From NCBI GenBank assembly GCA_013001595.1, contig JABDMH010000136.1:1-64000 (forward strand): a stretch of 64,000 nt of DNA. The letters run 5' to 3'. The notes beneath the pieces are model-generated. The model was not told the origin of the DNA. It did not search any database and was given only the letters and a program-made list of their open reading frames with translations. This stretch comes from Saprospiraceae bacterium (GTDB taxonomy: Bacteria > Bacteroidota > Bacteroidia > Chitinophagales > Saprospiraceae). Shown here piece after piece: positions 28,656 through 37,817 of the stretch. Numbering within the stretch: position 1 is the first letter of the stretch; every line of letters starts with the position of its first letter. The position numbers and the translations under genes were made by a program.

Positions 28656-29090
28656 TTAGCGCTCTCCTCCACCGGCTCCTGAAATATCTCCGCGCGAACC
28701 CTGACCATTTAAAGCAGCTATGATCACCCCTAAAAGACCAACTTTTATGATATTATACACCGAGTCAATTAGCCACATAGATAGAGAGCCAGGAGTTTCG
28801 GTAGCATGTCGCATCAGTGCATAAGAAACATACACCATGAGTCCAATCATCACACCGTACCTGATACCTCCCATGATTCCACTACCATCTTTGATGGGAA
28901 ATAATCTACAGAATACATAGCTGAAAATAACATAAGAGAGAACCAACCAGAGAAACAGTGGTGTGTCGCGCATGATGTCGGCTAGACCTTCATAAGGTCC
29001 AATAGTAATCAAGGCATACCACAGATAGTCGATTAGAAGCAGGAACACGGTTCCCACGGCTGTGCAAATGAGCATTTTTTTCATTTTCAT
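28656..29090 (-). CDS. Small four-helix membrane protein
   Basis: A 144-residue integral membrane protein. Hydrophobic segments lie at about residues 5-28, 44-63, 73-92 and 104-125, with a short G/R-rich tail (GQGSRGDISGAGGGER). The helices carry conserved-looking polar positions (DYLWYAL, GGIRYG, DSVYNIIK), similar in style to DUF1761/DUF2177 proteins, but I cannot assign it firmly. No cofactor motif is seen. It is divergent from the cyclase gene at 29258. Confidence 0.65.
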   Translation of the reverse strand: MKMKKMLICTAVGTVFLLLIDYLWYALITIGPYEGLADIMRDTPLFLWLVLSYVIFSYVFCRLFPIKDGSGIMGGIRYGVMIGLMVYVSYALMRHATETPGSLSMWLIDSVYNIIKVGLLGVIIAALNGQGSRGDISGAGGGER

Positions 29091-29257
29091 AATAACTTGG
29101 TTTTTCTGTTAAGAAATGAGAACAAAATTGATGGTGGGGAGCGGAATTCCAACAATCACTCAATTTTTAGGAAGTCGGAGTGGCATTTTCACTAAATTTA
29201 ATAAATATCCAGCACTCGAAGCCCAGTGTTTTTACCTGAGAATTTGATGCACACTTG

Positions 29258-31495
29258 ATGACGGAACAGAGCAACAGAAGACTCGCAGCAGTGATGTTTA
29301 CCGATATTTTGGGCTATACGGGTATGGTCCAGGAAGACGAGCAGCTAGCCCTACGTACCATGGCCACGCACGAGCGGCTGATAAAGGAGTACGTGCAGGC
29401 ATATCATGGTCGAGTAATCAAATTTTACGGAGACGGTAGCTTAAGCATGTACGAAAGCGCTGTTGACGCTGTGCGATCTGCAATAGAAATCCAGAAGAGG
29501 CTGCGTCAGGCGAAGGTCCCAGTAAGAATTGGTATTCATTTGGGGGACGTCGTTCTTCGTGGTCAAGATATTTTTGGTAATGGTGTAAATATTGCTTCGC
29601 GTATTGAACAACAGGGAATCGCTGGTTCCATTCTAATATCGGATCGCGTGCAGCAGCAATTGACAAATCAGAAAGATTTGCGGACAAAGTATCTTGGCTG
29701 GTTTAAACTTAAAAATGTTAAAATTCGAGTTCCGATCTATGCCGTAGATGCAACCGGCATTTTACTCCCCCCCAAACCAAATCTCTTCAAACGATGGCAG
29801 CAAACACAAAAATGGCCCTACTATGCGGGTCTTTTGATTCTTGGCTTGAGTGCCGTAGCACTTGTTCAGCAGGGTAAATTGAAATCTCTCCTGCATGGAG
29901 ATCTGGATGATGTTTTCAGGGAGAGGAAAGAAGTCATAGCCGTTCCAGTTTTTGAAAATTTTACTGGAATTGATTCTCTAGACTTTATTGCAAAGATGGC
30001 TTCCCACTGGATCACCAAGGGCCTTTCTGATATCGGAGAATTGCCTGTTGTAAGTTATGAGTCTGTAGAAGATGAACGTCCTGTCAACATGGCATCGCTT
30101 TCCTCACTACAAAACTTTGGTCGCAGCACAGGCGCAGTAAACTTAGTGATGGGATCATTTTCCAGAAGAGGAAGAGATTCATTAGAATTTAGCACCTTCG
30201 TTAAGAAGGCAAGTACGGGCGAGGTTGTGTCTCTTGACGTTCCTAATATCTATGTTTCGATGAATAATCCTTTGCCAGGGATTCATGCCATATTGAATCA
30301 CCTCAGGGGATATTGGGCAAGTCGCAATCTACACCTTTCTTCAGTCCCCAGTTACGGTGCCTACCGCAGTTTCATCGCAGCAAAGGCAGCTTGGAATAAG
30401 GACAGAGATCGGGCCGAAGAATATCTGCTTCTATCTATCCAGCAAGATTCTTCCTTTTTTGATTCCTACGATTTGTTGGCTACGCATTATACGAATGAGG
30501 GCAGATATGTAGAAGCCAAAGAGGCATTGGAGACCCTAAAAAGGAGTATCAATGGGTTGAGCGATCGTCAGAAATTGAAAGTGCAATTGCGAGAAGCTAG
30601 AATTTTCGGTGATAATGTAGATGCTTTTAGGTATAGTCTGGAAGAATATGCAGAAAATCCACAGGACTTATTTGCCAATACGGCTGCAATGGTTTTTGCA
30701 CTGGAGTCTGTAAATGAGCCTGAGCAATGTCTGGAGATATTTGATAGAATTTCATTAGATAGTTTGGATTTTGGATCATGTTCTTACTGTAATGAAAGAG
30801 TTCATTTGGGCTTACTTGCCCACTTGCGTTTGGATGATGTGGAAGAAGCTAAAGAAATTGCCACTTATTTTCCTGCTCGGCTCCCATCCCGAAAATATTT
30901 TGTAGGACTGATTAGGTTAGCTGCACGTGAAAGTGATACTCTACTGGTAAACCAAATCATTCAGAGGGCAAAGATTCAATTGGAGGATAAGACCAGCCAT
31001 CGATATCTGTATTATTTGGCAGCAGAGTGTTTTCAATTATTAAATAATGAGGAATTTGTTCATGTTTATGCGCAAAAGACAATTGATGCTTATGAACACA
31101 GGCCTGATCGCACAGTTGCCAGGGCATATTATTTGCTGGGTAAATACGAAAGATCTATTCAATTCTTCGATGTATTGATCGCTCAGAATCCTGAGCACAT
31201 TGCAAATATTGGACAAAGGGCTATTATTCAAGCGAGGCTAGGAAATCTGAAGGATGCTGAACGGGCGATCTTAACGATGGAAGGTTTACGGGCTGAATTT
31301 CAATTTGGAGATGTACCATATCAGCAAGCCAGAGTTTATCTCAGTATGGGCAAGACTGATCAGGCACTGCTAAAATTAGAGCAGGCCATTCAAGAAGGAT
31401 GTCGTTTTTATTATTGGCTCTTCGAAAACGATCCAGATTTAATGACACTGTTTAGAAATCCACGATTTCAAGAAATTGTGCACCCATCGAGATAG
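29258..31495 (+). CDS. Class III nucleotide cyclase with TolB-like and TPR regions
   Basis: A 745-residue protein. The cyclase domain (about 8-170) has metal-binding aspartates D16 (MFTDILGYT) and D59 (KFYGDGSL), the base-contacting lysine K55, and FGNGVNIASRIE with the transition-state Asn and Arg. These fit an active adenylate cyclase. A membrane helix lies at about 188-207. The next region (VIAVPVFENFTGIDSLDFIA) resembles the TolB/FlgO-like domain often fused to such cyclases, and the last 350 residues are TPR-like helices. The cyclase is expected in the cytoplasm with a periplasmic TPR sensor. The ATG at 29258 is preferred over the TTG one codon upstream. Confidence 0.87.
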   Translation: MTEQSNRRLAAVMFTDILGYTGMVQEDEQLALRTMATHERLIKEYVQAYHGRVIKFYGDGSLSMYESAVDAVRSAIEIQKRLRQAKVPVRIGIHLGDVVLRGQDIFGNGVNIASRIEQQGIAGSILISDRVQQQLTNQKDLRTKYLGWFKLKNVKIRVPIYAVDATGILLPPKPNLFKRWQQTQKWPYYAGLLILGLSAVALVQQGKLKSLLHGDLDDVFRERKEVIAVPVFENFTGIDSLDFIAKMASHWITKGLSDIGELPVVSYESVEDERPVNMASLSSLQNFGRSTGAVNLVMGSFSRRGRDSLEFSTFVKKASTGEVVSLDVPNIYVSMNNPLPGIHAILNHLRGYWASRNLHLSSVPSYGAYRSFIAAKAAWNKDRDRAEEYLLLSIQQDSSFFDSYDLLATHYTNEGRYVEAKEALETLKRSINGLSDRQKLKVQLREARIFGDNVDAFRYSLEEYAENPQDLFANTAAMVFALESVNEPEQCLEIFDRISLDSLDFGSCSYCNERVHLGLLAHLRLDDVEEAKEIATYFPARLPSRKYFVGLIRLAARESDTLLVNQIIQRAKIQLEDKTSHRYLYYLAAECFQLLNNEEFVHVYAQKTIDAYEHRPDRTVARAYYLLGKYERSIQFFDVLIAQNPEHIANIGQRAIIQARLGNLKDAERAILTMEGLRAEFQFGDVPYQQARVYLSMGKTDQALLKLEQAIQEGCRFYYWLFENDPDLMTLFRNPRFQEIVHPSR

Positions 31496-31721
31496 CGTGT
31501 TTGCCTAAATACGATAGAATAAACTTTTTCTATGCGATGGTCTTGGTCAAGCAGACTTCATGATTGTATTCTCTTCTTAGAAATTGGATAGGGCGAAAAA
31601 GGTCGGTGAACTTGGGGTACCTTTTTAGATCTCATCGACGGAAATAGATCGTCAGAACTATGCGGACTTTATTATGGTAGACGTTGTCTCCCATTTTTTA
31701 CCTTTTACTAAATAGAGTTCC

Positions 31722-32104
31722 GTGGCCATTCTCGGTAGCCTTATGAAATCTTTTACGGAAGTGTCCGCTAAGCTTCCGCTAGATGGACAAGACCCTGTGA
31801 CTTCCCAAAGGATTCAACTTAAATCAATGCTGGATCGGGCATCTAATACTTTATTTGGATTGTACTATGGGTTTAGTAAAATGGAACTATGCAGGAGCGG
31901 TGATGGGAATAACAGCAGAAATATCCAGACATCACATTGCCCGGTCATCCAGATTATTTTGCTCTGAGCAGTGGAACTACCGGTAAGGAGAGTAAGCGTG
32001 TCCCCGTTACAGCAGATATGATAAAGAGCATTCGCAGTATTGGTGTCTCACTGCTACGAGATCTTGCCTCTTTGACTAGACGGACCAAGTACTTTAAACC
32101 CTGA
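31722..32104 (+). pseudogene. Truncated, frameshifted GH3-family protein
   Basis: A GTG start at 31722 opens AILGSLMKSFTEVSAKLP and FGLYYGFSKM, the N-terminus typical of bacterial GH3 (auxin-responsive promoter/acyl-adenylating) proteins. After about 57 poorly matching bases the family's ATP-binding motif FALSSGTTGKESKRVPVT appears in another frame (31937-32104), which then closes with TGA. About 400 C-terminal residues of the usual 500 are missing. GH3 enzymes adenylate a carboxylate and conjugate it to an amine; this copy cannot work. The phoH gene begins 78 bases later. Confidence 0.82.
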
Positions 32105-32182
32105 TACCCATCGTTGACAGTGTATTTATATATATTTGAAATTAATATATGTACATTGATCCATCAACAAGCTGATTCCGCC

Positions 32183-33505
32183 ATGAGAAAGACCTTCGTA
32201 CTTGATACGTCCGTTCTATTGTTTGACCATAACGCCATTACAAATTTTGAAGAGCATGATATCATCATACCAATTATCGTCCTTGAAGAATTGGACCAAT
32301 TCAAGATTGGAAACAACACACAAAATTTTGAGGCAAGAAGTGTTATTCGGCTACTGGATAACTTATCTGAGGACCAAAGGCTTGACTCCTGGGTCTCACT
32401 GGGAGAAAAAAAGGGAAGATTGAAGATCCTTATGCACCATGGATCCTCTGCAGACATGGAGGTAGACGCGGAATCCATTTTCGGATCCACCAAAAATGAC
32501 CATCGCATTATCAATGTGGCACTACATATGATGGCAAAAGAGAGTCAGTCCATCATATTGGTCACCAAGGACATAAACCTTCGCCTCAAGGCTAAAGCGT
32601 TAGGTCTGCAAGCAGAAGATTACAAGACAGGTAAGGTCGAAGACATGCTGCAAGTAGACAAACGCCTACCAACCATTGATGAGCTAGATGCAGAACTAAT
32701 CAAGAACTTGTATCAGCATAGCAGTATTGATGAAGGGGGTATCCTCAAGGAAGCGAAAATTTCCAATGGCTACTATATTTTGAATAATTGTGCCCAGTCT
32801 GCACTGGTCAGGTATAATAGACGAACAGACCAACTAGAGCGTGTCGAAAAGAAATATGCATTTGGTATAAAACCCAAAAATGCTGAGCAAACCTTTGCTA
32901 TGGATGCATTGCTCAATAGCGACATACATTTGGTAGTTCTCCAAGGTGTAGCTGGCACCGGTAAAACGCTATTGGCTCTTGCTGCAGCCTTAGAACAGAT
33001 GAAAAAGTATGATCAGATCATCTTGTCCAGGCCCATCGTTCCGCTATCCAATCGTGACATTGGATTTCTACCAGGTAATGCAGAGGATAAGATTTCACCA
33101 TACATGCAGCCGTTGTGGGACAATCTTAAGTTTATCCGTTCCTTGTTCAGGAAGAATGAAAAGAGAGGCAAAATGCTGGAGGATATAGAACAATCTGGTC
33201 AATTGGAGATCACAGCCCTTACCTTCATCAGGGGAAGAAGCCTAAGCAATGCCATGTTTATCATTGACGAGGCTCAGAATCTTACTCCACATGAAGTGAA
33301 GACCATCATAACCAGGGCAGGTGAAGGCACTAAGATCGTTTTTACGGGAGACATCAATCAAATCGATACACCCTATATGGATGAGCAAAGTAACGGCCTT
33401 TCCTATCTCATTGATCGATTCAAGGGCAATGAGCTTTTTGCGCACATTAGATTAGAAAAAGGTGAACGATCAGAGCTGGCTAATCTCGCCACGGATCTTC
33501 TTTGA
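32183..33505 (+). CDS. PhoH-family protein with N-terminal PIN domain
   Basis: A 440-residue protein of the PhoH2 type. The PIN domain (about 1-150) has the acidic ribonuclease positions in VLDTSVLLFD and VTKDINLRLK. The PhoH ATPase has Walker A GVAGTGKTLLAL and Walker B AMFIIDEAQNL. PhoH2 proteins are RNA-unwinding, RNA-cleaving enzymes, often tied to toxin-antitoxin-like control. The ATG at 32183 was chosen because the PIN strand MRKTFVLDTS begins there; the upstream 23 codons look like leader DNA. Confidence 0.92.
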   Translation: MRKTFVLDTSVLLFDHNAITNFEEHDIIIPIIVLEELDQFKIGNNTQNFEARSVIRLLDNLSEDQRLDSWVSLGEKKGRLKILMHHGSSADMEVDAESIFGSTKNDHRIINVALHMMAKESQSIILVTKDINLRLKAKALGLQAEDYKTGKVEDMLQVDKRLPTIDELDAELIKNLYQHSSIDEGGILKEAKISNGYYILNNCAQSALVRYNRRTDQLERVEKKYAFGIKPKNAEQTFAMDALLNSDIHLVVLQGVAGTGKTLLALAAALEQMKKYDQIILSRPIVPLSNRDIGFLPGNAEDKISPYMQPLWDNLKFIRSLFRKNEKRGKMLEDIEQSGQLEITALTFIRGRSLSNAMFIIDEAQNLTPHEVKTIITRAGEGTKIVFTGDINQIDTPYMDEQSNGLSYLIDRFKGNELFAHIRLEKGERSELANLATDLL

Positions 33506-33542
33506 AGCTATGAGGTTTTAGAGGGTCCCAAAGCTGCAAAAA

Positions 33543-33566
33543 AAAGGCTGTCATACGACAGCCTTT
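33543..33566. terminator. Rho-independent terminator shared by phoH and the RRM gene
   Basis: A 10-bp perfect stem (AAAGGCTGTC and GACAGCCTTT) with a 4-base loop lies between the two convergent genes. The minus-strand transcript ends in a run of at least eight U, a strong terminator for the RRM gene; the plus side has a shorter T run. Confidence 0.85.
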
Positions 33567-33592
33567 GATTAAGCATTTTATAGGGGCCTATC

Positions 33593-33928
33593 CTAATATC
33601 TTCGATCGTAACGGCCACCGCCGCCGCCGCCACCGCCGCCATATCCGCCGCCACCACCGCGGTTTCCACCACCGCGACTACGGTTTTCTCTTGGCTCAGC
33701 TTTCTTAACGACGATCGTTCTTCCATCAAATTCAGTGTCATTCAAAGAATTGATGGCTTCTTGACCTTCATCATCGTTGGGCATTTCAACAAATCCAAAT
33801 CCTTTTGACTTTCCGGTAAACTTGTCCATAATGATCTTGACAGAGTCTACAGCTCCGAAACGCTCGAACGCTTCCTGTAGCTCGCCTTCACGTGTGCTAA
33901 AATTCAATCTTGCAACAAAAATATTCAT
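33593..33928 (-). CDS. RRM RNA-binding protein with glycine-rich tail
   Basis: A 111-residue RNA-binding protein. RNP2 is IFVARL near the N-terminus and RNP1 is KGFGFVEM near residue 45; the RRM ends at about residue 80. The tail is an RGG/glycine-rich repeat ending RYDRRY. Such proteins are cold-induced RNA chaperones in Bacteroidota and cyanobacteria. The long A-rich leader and a TATCTTTG element upstream fit strong, regulated expression. Confidence 0.93.
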   Translation of the reverse strand: MNIFVARLNFSTREGELQEAFERFGAVDSVKIIMDKFTGKSKGFGFVEMPNDDEGQEAINSLNDTEFDGRTIVVKKAEPRENRSRGGGNRGGGGGYGGGGGGGGGRYDRRY

Positions 33929-34459
33929 AATAAAAAATTAAATAAAGAAAAAAACGTGAGTACCTAAGTGTAGCAAAATCAATCCTAGCAATTTACCCTA
34001 CTAAACTGAAACGTAACTCAACTTGCAAACAAAGATACACTAAGAAAAGGTTCCTGTTGCCGTTTATATTTGAGAATTTGTAAAAAAAAGTATTGCGAAA
34101 CTCAGTCATCTTGGGCTTTTCAGAGAGAAAAGCATTCACTTCCCCAGCCACTTAGGTACTTAATGTGGCATGCTGGCGGGAAAGTAAGTTGAAGCATTAT
34201 AAATTAATGGTCTGAATGTCAGTTTTTTACATATTGCAAACGGCGTATGTATAAATGATTCGATTGCTCAGATTAGCTCCAAATAGTGATCAACACCGCT
34301 GTTTTTTATAATTGACTTATTAGCCAGGACGCCGACTGGTGGAGCACTAACTCTCAATCTCTGTGACCCACAGCGCCATATGGCGTTTACGGCACGCCCC
34401 AAGTACAACATACCTGGTCGAAAAGATGTGCCTGATGACAGTGGGGTGACAGCCCGATG
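33929..34459. other. Long intergenic region between the RRM gene and msrA
   Basis: No gene is supported here. The RRM-proximal 120 bases are probably its 5' untranslated leader and promoter. A perfect 12-bp palindrome CGCCATATGGCG lies at 34374-34385 and may be a protein-binding site. The rest has short frames only. Confidence 0.5.
34030..34037 (-). promoter_or_regulatory. Possible -7 promoter element of the RRM gene
   Basis: Read on the minus strand this is TATCTTTG, an exact match to the Bacteroidota -7 consensus TAnnTTTG. It lies about 100 bases upstream of the RRM start codon. No clear -33 TTG box is seen at the usual distance, so this remains tentative. Confidence 0.4.
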
Positions 34460-35107
34460 TCAATGGCTGGAGTCTTTCAATAGTTCTGGATGCTTGGCTT
34501 GAAATCTCTTGAGACGCGGGATGGATACTGCCCTGATATACGGATTATTTGGGTGCTTGGCTTCATAGTCTTGATGATAATCCTCAGCCTCCCAAAATTG
34601 AGTTAGGGGACTGACTTCAGTAGTAATCTCTCCACTGAATGCTTTTCTTTCTTCGAGGTCCTTTATGAATTGCTCGATCTGACTTCGTTCACGTTGATTC
34701 TGATAAAAGATGGCCGATCGGTATTGCGGTCCTGCATCCGGCCCTTGACGATTTAGGGTAGTCGGATTATGAGAATCGAAGAAGACAGTAAGCAGGGTTT
34801 GATAAGATACCTTAGTGGAGTCGTAGTATACTTCTACGGCTTCGGCATGTGATGTTGCTCCGCCGCTCACCTGTTCATAGGTGGGATTCTTGCGGGTGCC
34901 TCCGGCATAACCTGAAATTACTTCGCCGACTCCCTCTACACTTTCAAACACGGCCTCAACACACCAAAAGCAGCCGCTAGCAAAATAGGCTTTCTGTAAT
35001 CCAGCAGTCTGTTTTTGTTCTATTGTTCGAGGTTTTGAAGCAGTCTCCAAACAGGTACTTGCTGAAGTGAGACCAAGTAGGGATACGATTGCCAAGAGAT
35101 ATCTCAT
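34460..35107 (-). CDS. msrA: Peptide methionine sulfoxide reductase MsrA, exported
   Basis: A 215-residue repair enzyme reducing the S-form of methionine sulfoxide in proteins. The catalytic motif GCFWC has its nucleophile at C46; GYAGG, SHAEAVEV and YRSAIFY are family motifs. Residues 1-20 form a hydrophobic leader, suggesting export to the periplasm, possibly as a lipoprotein (C19), although the lipobox is weak. No msrB is fused or adjacent. Confidence 0.92.
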   Translation of the reverse strand: MRYLLAIVSLLGLTSASTCLETASKPRTIEQKQTAGLQKAYFASGCFWCVEAVFESVEGVGEVISGYAGGTRKNPTYEQVSGGATSHAEAVEVYYDSTKVSYQTLLTVFFDSHNPTTLNRQGPDAGPQYRSAIFYQNQRERSQIEQFIKDLEERKAFSGEITTEVSPLTQFWEAEDYHQDYEAKHPNNPYIRAVSIPRLKRFQAKHPELLKDSSH

Positions 35108-35649
35108 AGTGGTGATTTATAATTATGAAAACGAAAGTACGATAAGATAGTTCAACCTATAGAATGGTGCCCTTAGGACCGCATTCAGGAGGTAATCACC
35201 AAGAACTGACCAATTGAGTATCACAATCCACGGGTAGTACGAAGTGCAGATTTAATCCTCCGGAAGTTTTCAACTTCTTCTAGTTCAACAAGGGAACGAA
35301 TTGTAAAGGACATGTAGGAATCTGCATACCATCTGTTAGGCCAAATGGATGATCCACGACGGCCGTAACTTCTAATTTGAACTGCTTGAATGCATTTGAA
35401 TTGATGCAGATGGATTACACATTGCTCCTTTGTCACCAATTAAATGACCACTAATTCGCTACCATTCTTTTCTCATAAAGTGTTGATTTAGAGCAAAATA
35501 TTGATTTGTAAACGAATACAAGCGCTTACAAACATCTATAAATGTATGTAAGTAATTAGGATACGAATAAAGCTTGCAAACGACCACATCTTTGTTTCGA
35601 CATCGATGATCAAGTGTTTTAGCAATTATTAATTCAAAAAAATGTAATC
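35108..35649. other. Intergenic region between msrA and ssb
   Basis: No gene is convincingly supported; a 72-codon minus-strand frame (35221-35439) lacks recognisable features. Bases 35511-35580 are AT-rich and contain repeated GTTTGTAA-like words in inverted orientation (around 35507-35534), which could belong to the ssb promoter region. Confidence 0.45.
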
Positions 35650-36009
35650 ATGAAAAATTTATCAAATTGTGTACAGCTGATTGGAAACCTAGGCAAGGAC
35701 GTAGAAATCTTAGATGTAGGTAATGGAGGGAAGCTCGCCAAAGTTAGCATTGCTACGAGCGACTACTATTATAATAAGGAAGGTGAGAAAATCGAATCCA
35801 CAGAATGGCACAATCTTGTTGCCTGGGGAAAGACAGCCGAACTTATGTCAAGCCTCGCTTGTAAGGGATCTCAACTGATGATTAGTGGTAAACTTACCAA
35901 CCGCAGTTATGAGAATAAGGAAGGTGTGAAAAAATACGTTACCGAGGTTAAGGTCGACAATTTTCAGTTGTTGAGAAACGGTGCGGAGCGTACAAAAAAT
36001 CCTTTTTAG
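35650..36009 (+). CDS. ssb: Single-stranded DNA-binding protein
   Basis: A 119-residue OB-fold protein that coats single-stranded DNA. NCVQLIGNLGKDVEI opens the fold; ESTEWHNLVAWGKTAELM and KGSQLMISGKLTNRSYE are core SSB segments. The tail is short and basic (RTKNPF) and lacks the acidic tip of replication SSBs, so it is probably an accessory SSB. It is followed by a strong terminator. Confidence 0.92.
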   Translation: MKNLSNCVQLIGNLGKDVEILDVGNGGKLAKVSIATSDYYYNKEGEKIESTEWHNLVAWGKTAELMSSLACKGSQLMISGKLTNRSYENKEGVKKYVTEVKVDNFQLLRNGAERTKNPF

Positions 36010-36117
36010 CGCTTACTTTCTGAGCAGAGTGTTGATGTACAAGTAGCAAAATTGAGACTCAATCAACACCTTGCCTAGGTTATAATGGTTCATAATCCGT
36101 ATTGACAGTGTGAATAT

Positions 36118-36153
36118 TTGAAAGGGACATGGCAATGAGCCGTGTCCTTTTTT
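36118..36153 (+). terminator. Rho-independent terminator after ssb
   Basis: A GC-containing stem (AAAGGGACATGGC pairing with GCCGTGTCCTTT, one G-T pair, 5-base loop) is followed by a T run. It lies about 110 bases after ssb. The ATG at 36129 falls inside this stem, which is why a downstream start is used for the next gene. Confidence 0.82.
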
Positions 36154-36194
36154 ATTTACGATGTCTATATTGCATCCATCATTATCAGAACACT

Positions 36195-37718
36195 ATGCCA
36201 CCTAAACGACTTAGACTAGCATTGCACATTTTTGTATGGGCCTCCTTCATGATTCTTGCATGCCAATCAGAGCCAAAACTGGATCAAAATACTGTTGGAG
36301 AGGTCTTGATGGACACTATCGGCCCCCTGTGTTTGCATCCTGACAATCCACACTACTTCTTATATAAAGGTAAGGCCATGGCATTGATCACCTCAGCAGA
36401 GCACTATGGTGCCGTGATTAATGGCGCATTTGACTATATTACCTATCTGCAAACATTGAAAGCCGCAGGCATGAACTATACCCGAATTTTCGCGGGTACC
36501 TATTTTGAAATCCCTGGAGCTTTCAATATCCAGCACAATACCTTGGCCCCCTCTCCCGATGACCGCACGCTGCCGTGGACCACCATCCTAGATCCCACCC
36601 AGGGTCTCATTAGGTATGATCTGATTCGTTGGAATGATACCTACTTCAACCGACTACATGATTTCATGAAACTTGCCGATACACTTGACATCATCGTTGA
36701 AGTGACTTTGTTTTCATCAATTTATTCAGAAGATACTTGGAGCCTTCTACCGGGCAATCCAAAGAATAACATCAATATCGATCACCCAATCTCCAAGATT
36801 CAAGCACATACCTTGGATAATGGAGAACTGCTCATTCACCAGGAGAATTTCGTCAGAAAGTTGGTTGAAGAATTGAATGAGTATGACCACTTCTTTTTCG
36901 AAATACAAAATGAACCCTGGTCCGATCATCCAACGACGGTTCTCAACACCGTGAATAAGGAGGACTTGTTAGTTGATGAATGGCAACAACGCGTCGATTA
37001 TGCTCGTGAATCAGCCCTAGCTTGGCAGGAGAAAATGGCTTCCATAATTGCCAATGCAGAAGAAGATTTACCGAAGAAGCATCTGATAGCGCAGAACTAT
37101 GCCAATTTCAAAGTTTCCATCCCTGAAGTCTCTTCCAATATTTCTATTTTGAACTTTCACTATGCTTGGCCCGAGGCTGTCACTTGGAATTATAATTATG
37201 ACAAAGTAATCGGTTATGATGAATCCGGTTTCGCTGGATCTTCTGATAAAGTCTATAGACGACATGCATGGCAGTTTATGCTGAGTGGCGGTGGCCTATT
37301 CAATAATCTAGATTATTCCTTTTACGTCGGTGAGGAAGAAGGCAAAGGTAGCAACGATGCGCCCGGTGGAGGCAGCGTAGAACTGCGGTTTCAGTTGAAA
37401 GTCTTGAGTGAATTTCTCCATGAATTTGACCTTGCATCCCTGGTTCCCAACAACGACCTAGTTATTCGATCACCAGGCCTACAGACATTTACTATGTCTG
37501 ACAATGCTGGAACGCATGCCATCTATGTTCGATCCCATGGAGTGGATTCCAGTTATATTGATATTCAGGTGCACGTTAGTGAGTACGCTGTGCAATTTCT
37601 TGACCCAACTACTGGAAAGCAATCCGATGCATTAAAGATGGCATCTGAAAAGGGAATCCTTGAAGTGCCCGTAAGAATATCGGATAGTGAGTTGGCCCTT
37701 AAGATTACACCATTTTGA
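36195..37718 (+). CDS. Lipoprotein glycoside hydrolase, GH5-like
   Basis: About 507 residues from the ATG at 36195. A signal with lipobox ILAC anchors it as a lipoprotein. The TIM-barrel has AAGMNYTRIFAG, the acid/base glutamate in FFEIQNEPW, and a later glutamate in GYDESGFAG as likely nucleophile. NNLDYSFYVGEE and a small C-terminal beta domain follow. It probably cleaves a polysaccharide or glycoside at the cell surface or in the periplasm. The exact family and substrate are not certain. Confidence 0.75.
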   Translation: MPPKRLRLALHIFVWASFMILACQSEPKLDQNTVGEVLMDTIGPLCLHPDNPHYFLYKGKAMALITSAEHYGAVINGAFDYITYLQTLKAAGMNYTRIFAGTYFEIPGAFNIQHNTLAPSPDDRTLPWTTILDPTQGLIRYDLIRWNDTYFNRLHDFMKLADTLDIIVEVTLFSSIYSEDTWSLLPGNPKNNINIDHPISKIQAHTLDNGELLIHQENFVRKLVEELNEYDHFFFEIQNEPWSDHPTTVLNTVNKEDLLVDEWQQRVDYARESALAWQEKMASIIANAEEDLPKKHLIAQNYANFKVSIPEVSSNISILNFHYAWPEAVTWNYNYDKVIGYDESGFAGSSDKVYRRHAWQFMLSGGGLFNNLDYSFYVGEEEGKGSNDAPGGGSVELRFQLKVLSEFLHEFDLASLVPNNDLVIRSPGLQTFTMSDNAGTHAIYVRSHGVDSSYIDIQVHVSEYAVQFLDPTTGKQSDALKMASEKGILEVPVRISDSELALKITPF

Positions 37719-37817
37719 GACGAGCTATGCACTAAAGTTGATGATAGCTTCGCATGAAGATACTATCTGAGAGTGGTGAGGTTCTTATCTTTAACTGTCG
37801 AGAAAAAATAGCCTACT

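Noticed and set aside
33600-33670. GC-rich triplet repeat region as a CRISPR-like or mobile repeat
   Set aside because: It encodes the glycine-rich tail of the RRM protein.
35221-35439. 72-codon minus-strand frame between msrA and ssb
   Set aside because: No domain, signal or hydrophobic pattern; composition looks like chance coding.
36129-36194. N-terminal extension of the GH5-like gene from the ATG at 36129
   Set aside because: That ATG lies in the ssb terminator stem, and the ATG at 36195 gives a clean lipoprotein signal.
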